Assembly (NCBI RefSeq): GCF_021729845.1
Contig: NZ_CP063398.1
Coordinates: 620,001 to 684,000, forward strand
Origin: Rhizobium sp. SL42
GTDB taxonomy: Bacteria; Pseudomonadota; Alphaproteobacteria; Rhizobiales; Rhizobiaceae
Reading direction: 5' to 3'
DNA length: 64,000 nucleotides
Shown: piece after piece, positions 53,671 to 62,885 of the stretch
Position numbering within the stretch: the first letter of the stretch is position 1
Layout of the letters: the number at the start of each line of letters is the position of its first letter
The notes under the pieces: generated by a model
Seen by the model: only the letters and a program-made list of their open reading frames with translations
Told to the model about the DNA's origin: nothing
Databases searched by the model: none
Made by a program: the position numbers and the translations under genes

Positions 53671-54583
53671 CTAGCCTCGGAACTTTGCCTGGATGAATTC
53701 GAAGGCTGTCGCCGTGTATTCCTTCGGCGCAGCGATCGCGGGATCCTGTTCCGCCTCGACGACGAGCCACCCGGCATAGCCGCTGTCCTTCACAAACCGG
53801 ACGATCGGAGCGAAGTCGATCATCCCATCTCCTGGAACCGTGAACATTCCGCTCCGTACACTGTCGTTGAAGCTCAGGTCCTTCGACTGAACCTCCGCAC
53901 GGACCACCTTGCGCACGTCCTTCAGATGGATGTGAGCGATACGGTCGCCGAACCGCTCGATCAGCCTCGCATAGTCGAAGCCGGCAGCGGCCGCGTGCCC
54001 GGTGTCAACAAGAACCCCTGCCTCCGGCCCGGCTGCTCCAATCATGTCGGAGATCTCGTCGAAGGTTTCCGCAACCATCATTAGGTGATGGTGGTATGCC
54101 AGTTTGAGGCCGTATTTGTCGAAGAGGCGCTTGCCGAACTCTGTCAGTCGAGAGGCGTAGCCAGCTCTATCAGTTGTCGGCATCAGAAGGCGGCGCGACA
54201 TCGGCTCGTCCAAAGGCGAACCGGGAGCCATCATAGCGACCTCGCCATAAACGAGCACGCTACAGCCCATGGCTTTGAGAAGCTCAGCGTGCGCCGCAAC
54301 TGAAGTCATTTCCTCGTTCACCGATTTTTCTGCCAGCTGGCCGGAATGCCAACCAGAAGCAAGCGCGAGGCCGTTCTCTTCGAGCATTGGTTTCAGGACC
54401 GCCGGATCGCCGGGGGAACTTCCTGCCCAACTCGACGCCTGCGTAACCGTTGGCCGCAGCATCGCGCAGGCACGTCTCGAGGGAAATGTCGGCGCCGAGA
54501 TCCTCGAGGACGTCGTTCGCCCACGACAGCGGACTTACGGCCAAACGTGCATTCGAACGCGGAAGGATTGATTGCTGGCTCAT
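53671..54583 (-). pseudogene. iolE: Myo-inosose-2 dehydratase IolE, broken by one-base frameshift
   Basis: From the ATG at 54583 the frame reads a normal IolE start (VSPLSWANDVLEDLGADISLE, GVELGRKFP). It shifts at a run of five G on the + strand (54412-54416). The downstream frame continues GDPAVLKPMLEENGLALASGWHSG, VLVDTGHAAAAG and HIHLKDVRKVV to the stop at 53671. Four G in the run would restore one uninterrupted gene of normal length. IolE dehydrates 2-keto-myo-inositol. No other iol gene is next to it. Either a true null allele or a homopolymer sequencing error. Confidence 0.85.
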
Positions 54584-54637
54584 TGAATTCGCTTTCGTTC
54601 TGCTGACCCGCTGATGCATTCCGGTAGACTGCGCGAC

Positions 54638-55012
54638 CTAGAGTTCCCCGGTCAGGAACTGGGCATGGCCCCGACCAAAGGACCAGTCCTCGTCGGTGTT
54701 CTGTATGAACGACACCATCACATCCGTTGGAGCGGTACTGCATCGTTACTGCAAGGCTGCACAGAGGGTCTCATAGAAGGACGTCTTCTCCTCGGTCGCC
54801 TCGGACGCGAGGCGACTTCGAGCATCACGAAGCGTTCTGTCCGTGGAATATCGAGCCCCGTATCGAGCGCGCGCAAATGGCTTGGCTCGTGCTCGTTCAG
54901 TTCCTGGTAGCGGTCACGCTCCGGTACGTTGAATGACTGGACCATCGCGTCATGGGCGGCGTCGAGCAGAGTGTCGATCTGCTCAGGGCTGCGCCCGCGG
55001 TACCCCTGCACG
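54638..55012 (-). pseudogene. Tautomerase-family protein, disrupted
   Basis: The minus strand encodes RSPEQIDTLLDAAHDAM, NVPERDRYQ and RTERFVMLEVASRPR. After a one-base shift near 54817 it continues TEEKTSFYETLCAALQ, has an in-frame TAA, and resumes with DEDWSFGRGHAQFLTGEL and a stop at 54638. The last motif is typical of the longer tautomerase family (4-oxalocrotonate tautomerase superfamily). The N-terminal start with the catalytic proline is missing; unrelated sequence precedes it. Confidence 0.72.
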
Positions 55013-55540
55013 AAGTGGTCGGTGTCGCGGCGCCACGTGTCGTTGGACGGGAAGAGGATGTTATCGCAAAGGCGGAAAACAGAAGGCAGGTTGCCTACAG
55101 GGCGAAGCTGACCCGGTCGTTGAAAAAAGGCGCTAAGAAGGGACGGTCAAAACCAGAGGGTGCCGAGACAGTGCCACAGGCGATGACCCGCCATCCAAAT
55201 CCACCAACTTCTTCGCATCTGGAATTTGCGTATAAGACGTGCAGTTCTCGACTGTAGCATTGTCCAGACACGCGGTAGATTGACGCACGCTCAGGTCTAT
55301 CCGATTCAATCTTGCCTTTCGTCAAACAAAGAAGAATACGTTAGGCAAGTCTTTGCCGGACAACATCAATCATCACTAAAATTCACATCGTATCATGATG
55401 TTACAAAACTCGGCATGACGCCTTATCCGCCAACTTGCTGACCTCGACTCTTTGGCCTTCCCAAAACGCGGTGAATCTGAATCTCTGATGAAAACCGGAT
55501 GTCTGCGATGCGATCAGGGAATTCACTACGTGACGATTTC
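55013..55540. other. Decayed or non-coding region
   Basis: About 530 bases lower in GC than the neighbours, with AT-rich stretches near 55250-55420. A short minus-strand segment (LFPSNDTWRRDTD near 55020-55070) runs into the tautomerase remnant and may be a gene fragment that I do not recognise. No intact gene was found. Confidence 0.4.
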
Positions 55541-55995
55541 GATGGAGAAAGTCTTCGGCGGCTGACGCGGCCGACGAAGGACGCAGCCCAGGTACGGCGT
55601 CTGTTAGCAATCGCGTCGATCTACGATGGAGGCTCGCGTTCCGATGCCGCACGCCTCGGTAATCTCACGCTGTAGATTGACCGGGACTGGGTCATGCGGT
55701 TCAACGGACGCGGTCCCCAAGGCCTGATCAATGGCAAGGCTCCTGGTCCGCAGTCGCGGTTGAACGATCAGCAGCGTGCGGCCCTGGCGCAAGCAATCGA
55801 GCGTGGGCCGACACCCTATCTTGACCGGGTTGTTTGATGGCGTCTGTGCGATCTGGCGCAATGGCTTTGGGAAGAATTTCGGGCTTCTGTGAGCGAGCAG
55901 ACGTTGAATCGTGAAGTCCGGGCCATGGGGTATCGCAGGCTGGCGGCCCGGCCCAAACATTGCGCTCAAGCGTCAACCCCCAAGAAAATCATCAG
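55541..55995 (+). pseudogene. IS630-family transposase N-terminal relic
   Basis: The frame reads LTRPTKDAAQVRRLLAIASIYDGGSRSDAA-type IS630 sequence and a TAG at 55673. It continues WVMRFNGRGPQGLINGKAPG and QQRAALAQAIERGPTPYLD, has a TGA at 55835, and ends WRLCDLAQWLWEEF, REVRAMGYRRLAARP. Both stops lie at places where the family has sense codons. The DDE catalytic half is missing. Confidence 0.8.
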
Positions 55996-56085
55996 CACTG
56001 TCAATAATTTGGGTGATCGCGGCCTGCTACGCGCGACCCGTCGGGGTTGTACCTTTCGACTGGAGCGCTCACGCACGCAATCCTA

Positions 56086-57069
56086 TCATTTGGCGTCATA
56101 CCGAACGCCGAAGCGTTGCCGGTATTGGGTGGGCGTGAGACTTGTCACGCGCAGGAACACACGCCGGAAGGCCGTGACATCGGAGTAACCGACATTCCAC
56201 GAAATCTGCTCGACGGGCAGATTGGTGGTTTCCAGGGCGTCGCGCGCTTTCATGATGCGGATCTGCTGAAGATATTCGGTCGGACGAAGTCCCGTCGCCT
56301 TTACGAAGCGGCGCAGAAAGGTTCGCTGCGCAAGTCCCGCCCTGCCAGCGAGCTCCGGAATGTCATGCGCCTCCCCAGCCTGCCCATGGATATGGTGCTG
56401 CACGCTGAGGATGGCGGCGTCGCCATGGTCGAATTTCGGAACGAAGGCCTTGTAAATATCCTGGTCGCGGCGGGGCGGGTCCACGAGAAGAAACCGGGCC
56501 GTCGCCAGCATCGTCCCGACGCCCATGAGCTTTTCGACGAGCGTCAGTCCCAGATCCGTCCAAGCCAGGATCCCGCCGGCCGTCATGATGTCGCCGTCGT
56601 CGATCACCATCTGTTCGGCTGCCAGTTCGAGCTTCGGATAGCGTGCTGCGAGTTCCTCGCTGAACGCCCAGTGGGTCGTCACGCGTCGGCCGTTGACCAG
56701 CCCCGTCTCCGCCAGAACGAAGGCCCCGGCGCAGATCGAGCCGATTGTGGCTCCTTCCTTATGCTTGGTTGCCATCCAGCGCGCCGCGACGGGCATCGGC
56801 TGCATCTGCGCCGGCATGATGATGCTCGGCGGCGCGATGACATAGCCGAGACGGTGCGGCGTTCCCGGATGGCTGTCCCACGCGCAAACCACGTCGTCCC
56901 CGGCGATCTGCCAGTGCGAAATCCGGATCGTGCGGGGATGTCCAGCCTGCTGCGGCGCCCATTGGCTGGCAATTCGGAATAGATCGGTCAGGCCGTAAAC
57001 CGCCGACAATTGACAGTCGGGATAGATCAGCAGCCCGATTTCCATCACGACGTCTACCTGCTCCGCCAT
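56086..57069 (-). CDS. GlxA-family regulator (DJ-1/PfpI-like domain plus AraC HTH)
   Basis: This 327-residue protein has an N-terminal amidotransferase-like domain (IGLLIYPDCQLSAVYGLTDL, GSICAGAFVLAETGLVNGR, ATTHWAFS-like TTHWAF). The C-terminal AraC HTH contains AGRAGLAQRTFLRRFVKATGLRPTEYLQ and VGYSDVTAFRRVF. It is divergent from the haloperoxidase-like hydrolase gene at 57189 and probably regulates it. The paralogue at 17168 has a different N-terminal half, so they are not recent copies. Confidence 0.92.
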   Translation of the reverse strand: MAEQVDVVMEIGLLIYPDCQLSAVYGLTDLFRIASQWAPQQAGHPRTIRISHWQIAGDDVVCAWDSHPGTPHRLGYVIAPPSIIMPAQMQPMPVAARWMATKHKEGATIGSICAGAFVLAETGLVNGRRVTTHWAFSEELAARYPKLELAAEQMVIDDGDIMTAGGILAWTDLGLTLVEKLMGVGTMLATARFLLVDPPRRDQDIYKAFVPKFDHGDAAILSVQHHIHGQAGEAHDIPELAGRAGLAQRTFLRRFVKATGLRPTEYLQQIRIMKARDALETTNLPVEQISWNVGYSDVTAFRRVFLRVTSLTPTQYRQRFGVRYDAK

Positions 57070-57188
57070 ATTGTCACTTTCTGCATCATTAAAGTCATTT
57101 TCGCCACCTCTCCATGAAGCACGGATGGCCTACATCTGTCCATGTCGAAACGAAGACAGAGCGCGAACCACCTGAGAAAGGAACGACC

Positions 57189-58178
57189 ATGGCATCGACT
57201 GAACAAGGCTTAGGCCCGATGGCCACCCGCCGCGGCTTGCTGATCACGGGCGTCGCAGCCGTCTCGCTCGCAGCCCTCAATATCCCCGCATTCGCCCAAA
57301 CCCAAACCGCTTCCACGAACCAAGGAGACACCGATATGACCAGCGGTTTCGTCACCACCAAGGACGGCGTTGACATCTTCTACAAGGACTGGGGTCCGAA
57401 GGACGCGCAGCCGATCGTCTTCCATCACGGCTGGCCGCTGTCGTCAGACGACTGGGACGCGCAGATGCTCTTCTTCCTGTCGAAGGGCTATCGCGTCGTC
57501 GCCCATGATCGCCGCGGCCATGGCCGCTCCGCCCAGGTGGCCGACGGTCACGATATGGATCACTACGCCGCCGACGCCTTCGCCGTCGCAGAGCATCTGG
57601 ACCTGAAGAACGCGGTTCATATCGGCCACTCCACCGGCGGCGGCGAAGTCGCCCGCTATGTCGCCAAGCACGGCCAGCCCGCCGGTCGCGTCGCCAAGGC
57701 CGTTCTCGTCTCGGCGGTTCCGCCGCTGATGCTCAAGACGGCCTCCAATCCGGAAGGCCTGCCGATCGAGGTTTTCGACGGTTTCCGCTCGGCACTTGCC
57801 GCCAATCGCGCCCAGTTCTTCCGGGATGTCCCGGCCGGCCCCTTCTATGGCTTCAACCGCGACGGCGCCAAGGTCCATGAAGGCGTGATCCAGAATTGGT
57901 GGCGCCAGGGCATGATGGGCGGCGCCAAGGCCCATTATGACGGCATCAAGGCCTTCTCTGAAACCGACCAGACGGAAGACCTGAAGGCGATCACCGTGCC
58001 GACGCTCGTCCTGCATGGCGAAGACGACCAGATCGTCCCGATCGCGGATTCGGCACTGAAGTCGGCGAAGCTGTTGAAGAACGGTACGCTCAAGACTTAT
58101 CCCGGTTTCTCCCACGGCATGCTCACCATCAATGCCGACGTGCTGAACGAAGACCTGCTGGCCTTCGTCAAAGCCTGA
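57189..58178 (+). CDS. Alpha/beta hydrolase, non-heme chloroperoxidase-like, with Tat signal
   Basis: The protein has 329 residues. A twin-arginine motif [18 protein letters not shown] near residues 13-30 predicts export by Tat. The hydrolase domain has the oxyanion region [13 protein letters not shown], nucleophile elbow GHSTGGG, the acid in [10 protein letters not shown] and histidine in FSHGM. This set matches cofactor-free haloperoxidases/esterases. AAAGGAA precedes the ATG at 57189. A cytoplasmic form from an internal ATG at about 57336 ([11 protein letters not shown]), also preceded by AAGGAG, is possible. Confidence 0.9.
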   Translation: MASTEQGLGPMATRRGLLITGVAAVSLAALNIPAFAQTQTASTNQGDTDMTSGFVTTKDGVDIFYKDWGPKDAQPIVFHHGWPLSSDDWDAQMLFFLSKGYRVVAHDRRGHGRSAQVADGHDMDHYAADAFAVAEHLDLKNAVHIGHSTGGGEVARYVAKHGQPAGRVAKAVLVSAVPPLMLKTASNPEGLPIEVFDGFRSALAANRAQFFRDVPAGPFYGFNRDGAKVHEGVIQNWWRQGMMGGAKAHYDGIKAFSETDQTEDLKAITVPTLVLHGEDDQIVPIADSALKSAKLLKNGTLKTYPGFSHGMLTINADVLNEDLLAFVKA

Positions 58179-58498
58179 GCTGCCGCAACAGGAGCAGGCT
58201 GCGGCAAACATGCCGCAGCCTGCAACCAGCGGACTCCGACTGCGTGCCGTTTTGGCCGACGTGTAGGAGGCAATTCCCCACGGCGGCTCCGAAGCGGCCG
58301 TGAAAGCTGAAACGGTCATTAAGACGGTGTAACAATCGTACAGGCTTGACGCCACGGCCGTCGAAGAACGGGCGCGGGTGCGGCTTCTTCTGGAAAATGA
58401 TTTGACCTCAGGGCACAGATGGACCATCTGAATCAAACGGTTGAGACCTCCCGCGCCGTCGTCGCCCAAAATCTGTCTAACACAAGCTCCTGATAAAC
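58179..58498. other. Intergenic region between hydrolase and STAND ATPase genes
   Basis: The left end holds the hairpin at 58194-58223. The rest shows no gene; in particular, no winged-helix domain is encoded before the ATPase. Confidence 0.5.
58194..58223 (+). terminator. Hairpin terminator after hydrolase gene
   Basis: A perfect 13-bp stem (GCAGGCTGCGGCA with TGCCGCAGCCTGC) closes an AACA loop 15 bases after the hydrolase stop. There is no T-run after it. Confidence 0.62.
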
Positions 58499-60976
58499 AT
58501 GGATTTGTTACAGAATCCCAATCTCCCGACCCTCCACTCGCAAGTCTTCGGCAGAGAAGGCGAGATCGAGAGCTTCGCTGCCGACTTGATGGCATCTCCG
58601 CTGGTTTCGATTGTCGGTCCTGGCGGCGTCGGCAAGACGACAGTCGCCATAGAGGTGGCAAAAGCCGTACATGGACAATTCGTGGACGGGGTCTGTTTCG
58701 TCGACTTTGCAACCTTGCAGGACCCGGCGATGGTACCGGTCGCGATTGCCGAAGCACTTGGTTTGAAAACGGGAGCTTCACCTGTTCTGGATAGCGTCTG
58801 CGCCAGCTTGCGCGACCGCGAAATGCTGCTGCTACTGGACAATTGCGAGCACGTTGTGGAGACGGCTGCGACAAGTGCCTACCGCATTCTGTCCGCAGCA
58901 AGTGGCGTGCGCATCCTCGCCACCAGTCGCGAGCCACTCGGTGTAAATGGTGAGCGTGTCCGTGCGCTCGGCGGCCTGAGCTTTCCGCCGGAGCCCATTG
59001 GCGTCAGGGCCCAGGACGCGTTGATGTTTCCAGCCATCCAGCTCTTCGTCGAGCGTGCAAAACGGCGCAAGGAGACATTCGCCTTGCGCGATCAAGACGC
59101 ACCGGCTGCCGCTGAAATCTGCAGGCGTCTTGACGGAATTGCCCTGGCGATCGAGCTCGCTGGCACGCGCGTCGACACGTTTTCCGTCGACGGAATCCTT
59201 GAGCAACTCGACGACCGCTTCCGGGCTTTGGTGGGACCGAAAACGGCTACGGAACGGCACCGGTCCCTTGTGGCCACTTTGGACTGGAGCTTCGAGCTGC
59301 TGTCCCCAGGCGAGGCCGAACTGCTCAACGCGATGTCGGTGTTTGCCGGTGCATTCAGTGGCGAGGATGCCGCTGCCGTCGCAGGAACTTCGACGGTGGA
59401 CGCTGTTGAACGGTTGGCGCAGATCGCTGCCAAGTCACTCGTAACCATAAGCTTCGCCGGCGACCGCACATGGTACAGGCTTTTAGAAACCACCCGGTCT
59501 TATTGCGTCATGCATTTGCGGGCGACCAGACGGCTCGATGCGATGCAACGTCGCCATGCAGAACGCGTCCATACGATCCTTCGGACAGCGGGCGAAGAAT
59601 GGCGCCGGACGCCGGCCGGCGATTGGGGCAAGCGTTATCGCTCGGTGTTGCAAGATTTGCGAATTGCCCTCGTATGGGCCGAGGCCCGCGATCAAAAGTT
59701 GCTGATCGAACTGACAACCGCGGCGACGATTCTCTGGAATCACTTTTCATTGACCGAAGAATGCCGAGAAGCCATCCTTCGCGCCATTGGCCAACTGAAT
59801 CATCTCGGTCTTGAGGGCACTGCAACTGAGATGCGGCTGCAGACCTTTCTATCCGGAGCAGCCGTTTTCACACGGGGTCCCGGGCCGGAAATGCTGATGG
59901 CCGCAGAGCGGGCACTCGACATCGCAACTGCACTCGATGACACCGAGTTTCAGCTCCGTAGCCTGTGGACGCTGGGAAGCTACAAGATTTTCGCAGGCAA
60001 ATATGACGAGGCCTTCGATCACATGAAGGCGTTCCTTGCGATAGCGGAGGCGAAAGACAGAACCGCTGTTCCGGGCGGTGAGGCGATGCTGGCCACCGCG
60101 GAATTCTACGTTGGCGACCTCGACAATGCCCTGCGGCGCGTCGAAGCGCATTTTAATCCCAACGAGAATGCTCTGGAAAAGCCGCGGTTGGCCCGCTTCC
60201 AATTCGTCTCGAATTCCACATTCGGCGTTATCCTCTCGATCACGCAATGGAACAAGGGATGGCCTGGTCGTGCCGCACGCACGATAGAACGAGTGGTGCA
60301 AGACACGCTTCGCACAGGCCACAAAATGGAAATAGCCAGTTCGCTGGTGATGTCGGGATGCCTGATTGCGCTGCTTCGAAACAATAGGGACGACGCACGG
60401 CGGTATCTCGACATCCTCGATCACGTTCTTGACGAAAGCGGGCTGGAAGTCTGGCGTCCGGTCGCGCTGCATTATCGCGGCGCTTTGATGTGCAGTGAAG
60501 AAGCTTCATTGAGTGAAGGCCTTGAGATGTTGAAGACCTCTCTCAGAGGTCTCGACTCTAAGGGCCAGAAGCTTCGCCGTGCCTATTTCCTCGGAGTTCT
60601 CGCAGAAGCGCTTGCCAAAGCAGGACATATGGAAGAGGCAATTTCCACGATCGAGACTGCACTGGCCATATCGGGGAAAAACAATGAACGCTGGTGCCTC
60701 CCCGAACTGCTTCGTATACATGGCTCGGTCCTGCTTGCACAGGCCCGTCCGGCAGAAGCGGAATCACGGTTTATCAGGTCGATGACGGTTGCGGGCGATC
60801 TCGGCATGCTGTCGTGGCAGTTACGCGCGGCAAACGATCTCGCCGAATTCTGGCAGACGGCGTCACGCGGCCACGAGGCGTACGCGATGTTGATGCCCAT
60901 CTATTCGCGTTTCGCAGCAGACGACGATACCGGAGACCTTCGACGTGCGCATCTGCTTTTGCAGGCTACACAGTGA
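58499..60976 (+). CDS. STAND-type signalling ATPase with TPR-like C-terminal half (825 aa)
   Basis: Residues 14-340 form an NB-ARC/STAND NTPase: Walker A GPGGVGKTT (40-48), Walker B MLLLLDNCEH (about 108-117), sensor ATSREPLG, and the winged region RHRSLVATLDWSFELLSPGEAELL. Residues 400-825 are helical repeats typical of ligand-binding TPR domains. The usual relatives in rhizobia carry an N-terminal winged-helix DNA-binding domain; this protein begins directly at the NTPase and none is coded upstream. It may work through a partner. A paralogue starts at 62886. Confidence 0.88.
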   Translation: MDLLQNPNLPTLHSQVFGREGEIESFAADLMASPLVSIVGPGGVGKTTVAIEVAKAVHGQFVDGVCFVDFATLQDPAMVPVAIAEALGLKTGASPVLDSVCASLRDREMLLLLDNCEHVVETAATSAYRILSAASGVRILATSREPLGVNGERVRALGGLSFPPEPIGVRAQDALMFPAIQLFVERAKRRKETFALRDQDAPAAAEICRRLDGIALAIELAGTRVDTFSVDGILEQLDDRFRALVGPKTATERHRSLVATLDWSFELLSPGEAELLNAMSVFAGAFSGEDAAAVAGTSTVDAVERLAQIAAKSLVTISFAGDRTWYRLLETTRSYCVMHLRATRRLDAMQRRHAERVHTILRTAGEEWRRTPAGDWGKRYRSVLQDLRIALVWAEARDQKLLIELTTAATILWNHFSLTEECREAILRAIGQLNHLGLEGTATEMRLQTFLSGAAVFTRGPGPEMLMAAERALDIATALDDTEFQLRSLWTLGSYKIFAGKYDEAFDHMKAFLAIAEAKDRTAVPGGEAMLATAEFYVGDLDNALRRVEAHFNPNENALEKPRLARFQFVSNSTFGVILSITQWNKGWPGRAARTIERVVQDTLRTGHKMEIASSLVMSGCLIALLRNNRDDARRYLDILDHVLDESGLEVWRPVALHYRGALMCSEEASLSEGLEMLKTSLRGLDSKGQKLRRAYFLGVLAEALAKAGHMEEAISTIETALAISGKNNERWCLPELLRIHGSVLLAQARPAEAESRFIRSMTVAGDLGMLSWQLRAANDLAEFWQTASRGHEAYAMLMPIYSRFAADDDTGDLRRAHLLLQATQ

Positions 60977-61504
60977 TCTTGCAGGATACGTTGCTGTTTG
61001 TCCGGACATGAATCGGGACACCGACATCTGAACTCGATGATGAATTGAGGGCGATCCAACCGGGATTACATCCGCCAGCCTCCCATTTGCTTGTGTCTCC
61101 AATGCATCTCCGGAACATGCATCGTCCAAACGTCTATTCTCCGCCCCAGGACCAGTTGGAAACGTCCGTTTCACCGGGTTTCACCTAAATTGATCGAGAT
61201 TAACTCGCGCATTTTCGCCAGCAAGCCATCCTGTGTTGGTCGATTGAGTTGAAGCAGTTCCCCGCCACGTAGCCGAAGGTCTTCCGCCGCATTGGACCTA
61301 TCGGCATTCAGCCCGCTCGATGATCTCCTTTTGAAGGGGATCTACCAGAGCGCGCCTTACCGAAGGAACTTGCCCCTCCCAAGAGATCCGGGAGTAAGGC
61401 GCGCTCTTCCGATGCCAGACACCCAGCGGCACGGCGTCGTCGGGTTGATGTCCATGCCACTCGTTCAGCCCCATTGACCTGACACTCATCCGAAGGAGAT
61501 TATC
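60977..61504. other. Intergenic region with long inverted repeat
   Basis: No intact gene is seen in 528 bases. A minus-strand stretch ending at 61171 reads GGELLQLNRPTQDGLLAKM with natural-looking codons and could be the tail of a lost gene. The inverted repeat at 61347-61407 lies about 100 bases before the next gene. Confidence 0.45.
61347..61407. repeat. Inverted repeat with 14-bp perfect arms
   Basis: AGAGCGCGCCTTAC (61347-61360) is exactly complementary to GTAAGGCGCGCTCT (61394-61407). The 33-base interior contains a second small stem (CTCCC with GGGAG). It stands upstream of the metallo-hydrolase gene and could be a protein-binding site, an RNA structure or a mobile-element end. Confidence 0.6.
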
Positions 61505-62491
61505 ATGCCCCAACTTTCACGTCGTGCCTTTGCCGGCGCCCTACCTGTCGGCCTCCTCGGAGGGAGCCTTTTCAGCGCTGCCATCATCGGACGTGCGGCT
61601 GCTCCGGCTGCGGCCCAGGAAGCCGCCAGAGCACCGGCAAGCGTCACCCCACTTGCTCAGATCCGCATCGGTCGTTTCACAGTCACGGCATTGACGGATG
61701 GATATGCCGATATGCCCTACGACTATTTTCCGGGGCGCAGTCCCGCCGAGGTGGAGAAGTCGGCAACCGCCCAGTTTTCCGCCCGGACAAGCGGTGTTCG
61801 TTTCCTCTTCAACCAGTATCTCATCGACGATGGGCAACGGCGGATCCTGATCGATGCCGGAGCTGCGGGCTCGATCGGGCAGACGGGACAGCTTCCCCAA
61901 GCCCTCGCCATGCTCGGCATTACACCAGACCAGATCGATGCGGTGATTGTGACACATATGCATCAGGACCACATGGGTGGTCTCATCCTGGGCGGGAAGA
62001 ACAACTACCCGCAAGCGGAACTCTATATCGATCGCCGTGACGTCAAGCATTGGACCGATCCGGCCAAGCGCAATGGTGCACCTGACTTTCTGCAGACCAG
62101 CTTTGCCATGGCGGAGGAAGTGGTTCGTCTCTATCCAAGGCTGCAGGCGATCGACGGAGAGCGAGAGATCGTGCCTGGAATTTCGATCGTCGACCTGACC
62201 GGCCATACGCCCGGCCAGATCGGTGTGCGTGTCGAGGATGGCGGGAAAAGCCTGATCATGGTTTCGGACATGATCTTTCCTGTCGTCCATCCAGGAGCGA
62301 CCGATGTCTTCTTCCTCTTCGAACAGGATCCTGCTGCTGCGAAAGCGATGCGCGATAAGTTCTTTCCTCGCGCCGCTTCCGAAGGCGCGCTCATCGCCGC
62401 CACGCACATGCCCTTTCCCGGGCTCGGCCGCATCGTGGCTGATCGTGGAGAAATGCGCTGGCAGATCGCAGATTGGGCCCTGCAGGATTAA
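61505..62491 (+). CDS. Metallo-beta-lactamase-fold hydrolase with Tat signal
   Basis: The protein has 328 residues. A twin-arginine signal (SRRAFAGALPVGLLGGSLF, Ala-rich cleavage region to about residue 40) predicts export to the periplasm. The zinc motif THMHQDHMGG (HxHxDH), the later GHTPGQIGV histidine and ATHMPFPG complete the MBL active site. It resembles quorum-quenching lactonase or general MBL hydrolases with a Tat leader. The ribosome site AAGGAG precedes the ATG. It lies between the two STAND ATPases. Confidence 0.9.
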   Translation: MPQLSRRAFAGALPVGLLGGSLFSAAIIGRAAAPAAAQEAARAPASVTPLAQIRIGRFTVTALTDGYADMPYDYFPGRSPAEVEKSATAQFSARTSGVRFLFNQYLIDDGQRRILIDAGAAGSIGQTGQLPQALAMLGITPDQIDAVIVTHMHQDHMGGLILGGKNNYPQAELYIDRRDVKHWTDPAKRNGAPDFLQTSFAMAEEVVRLYPRLQAIDGEREIVPGISIVDLTGHTPGQIGVRVEDGGKSLIMVSDMIFPVVHPGATDVFFLFEQDPAAAKAMRDKFFPRAASEGALIAATHMPFPGLGRIVADRGEMRWQIADWALQD

Positions 62492-62885
62492 TCTCTGCTC
62501 TCGGGAACTTTGCGGGACGGTACCGGCGGTGAACCGCGTCTATCAATGACACAAGCGGGCTCGCATCGTGATGCGACGCGGGCCTGCCTATCCGATCAAA
62601 ATCGTGCAATTCGTCGAAGGCATATGTCCTTGACTTTACCTCATTTTACTTGAGCCATGGGATCGGAAGGCGTTAAGTGAGACGATAAAGGATGCTGGGG
62701 GACCGTGTACCGATGTGTGGCAGCGATCCGCACATGTTCAAGCCTATATGGCCAACTCCCGAGGCCCAATTTGTCTGAATCCCTCAAGGTGACCGAAATC
62801 CATCAGACGCTACCTCACGCGGGTCACTTTTCCTGCTCTCTCGCATTTCCGCGATACGCGTCTTAGGGAAGAGGGGGCTGAACAT
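62492..62885. other. Intergenic region before second STAND ATPase
   Basis: No gene is supported in 394 bases. A small hairpin (TCGCATC with GATGCGA, 62561-62576) may follow the metallo-hydrolase transcript. No winged-helix domain is encoded here either. Confidence 0.4.

Noticed and set aside
57444..58937. Minus-strand open frame of 497 codons
   Set aside because: It lies opposite the haloperoxidase-like gene and the start of the STAND ATPase, has no ribosome site or domain, and reads as low-complexity Arg-rich shadow sequence.
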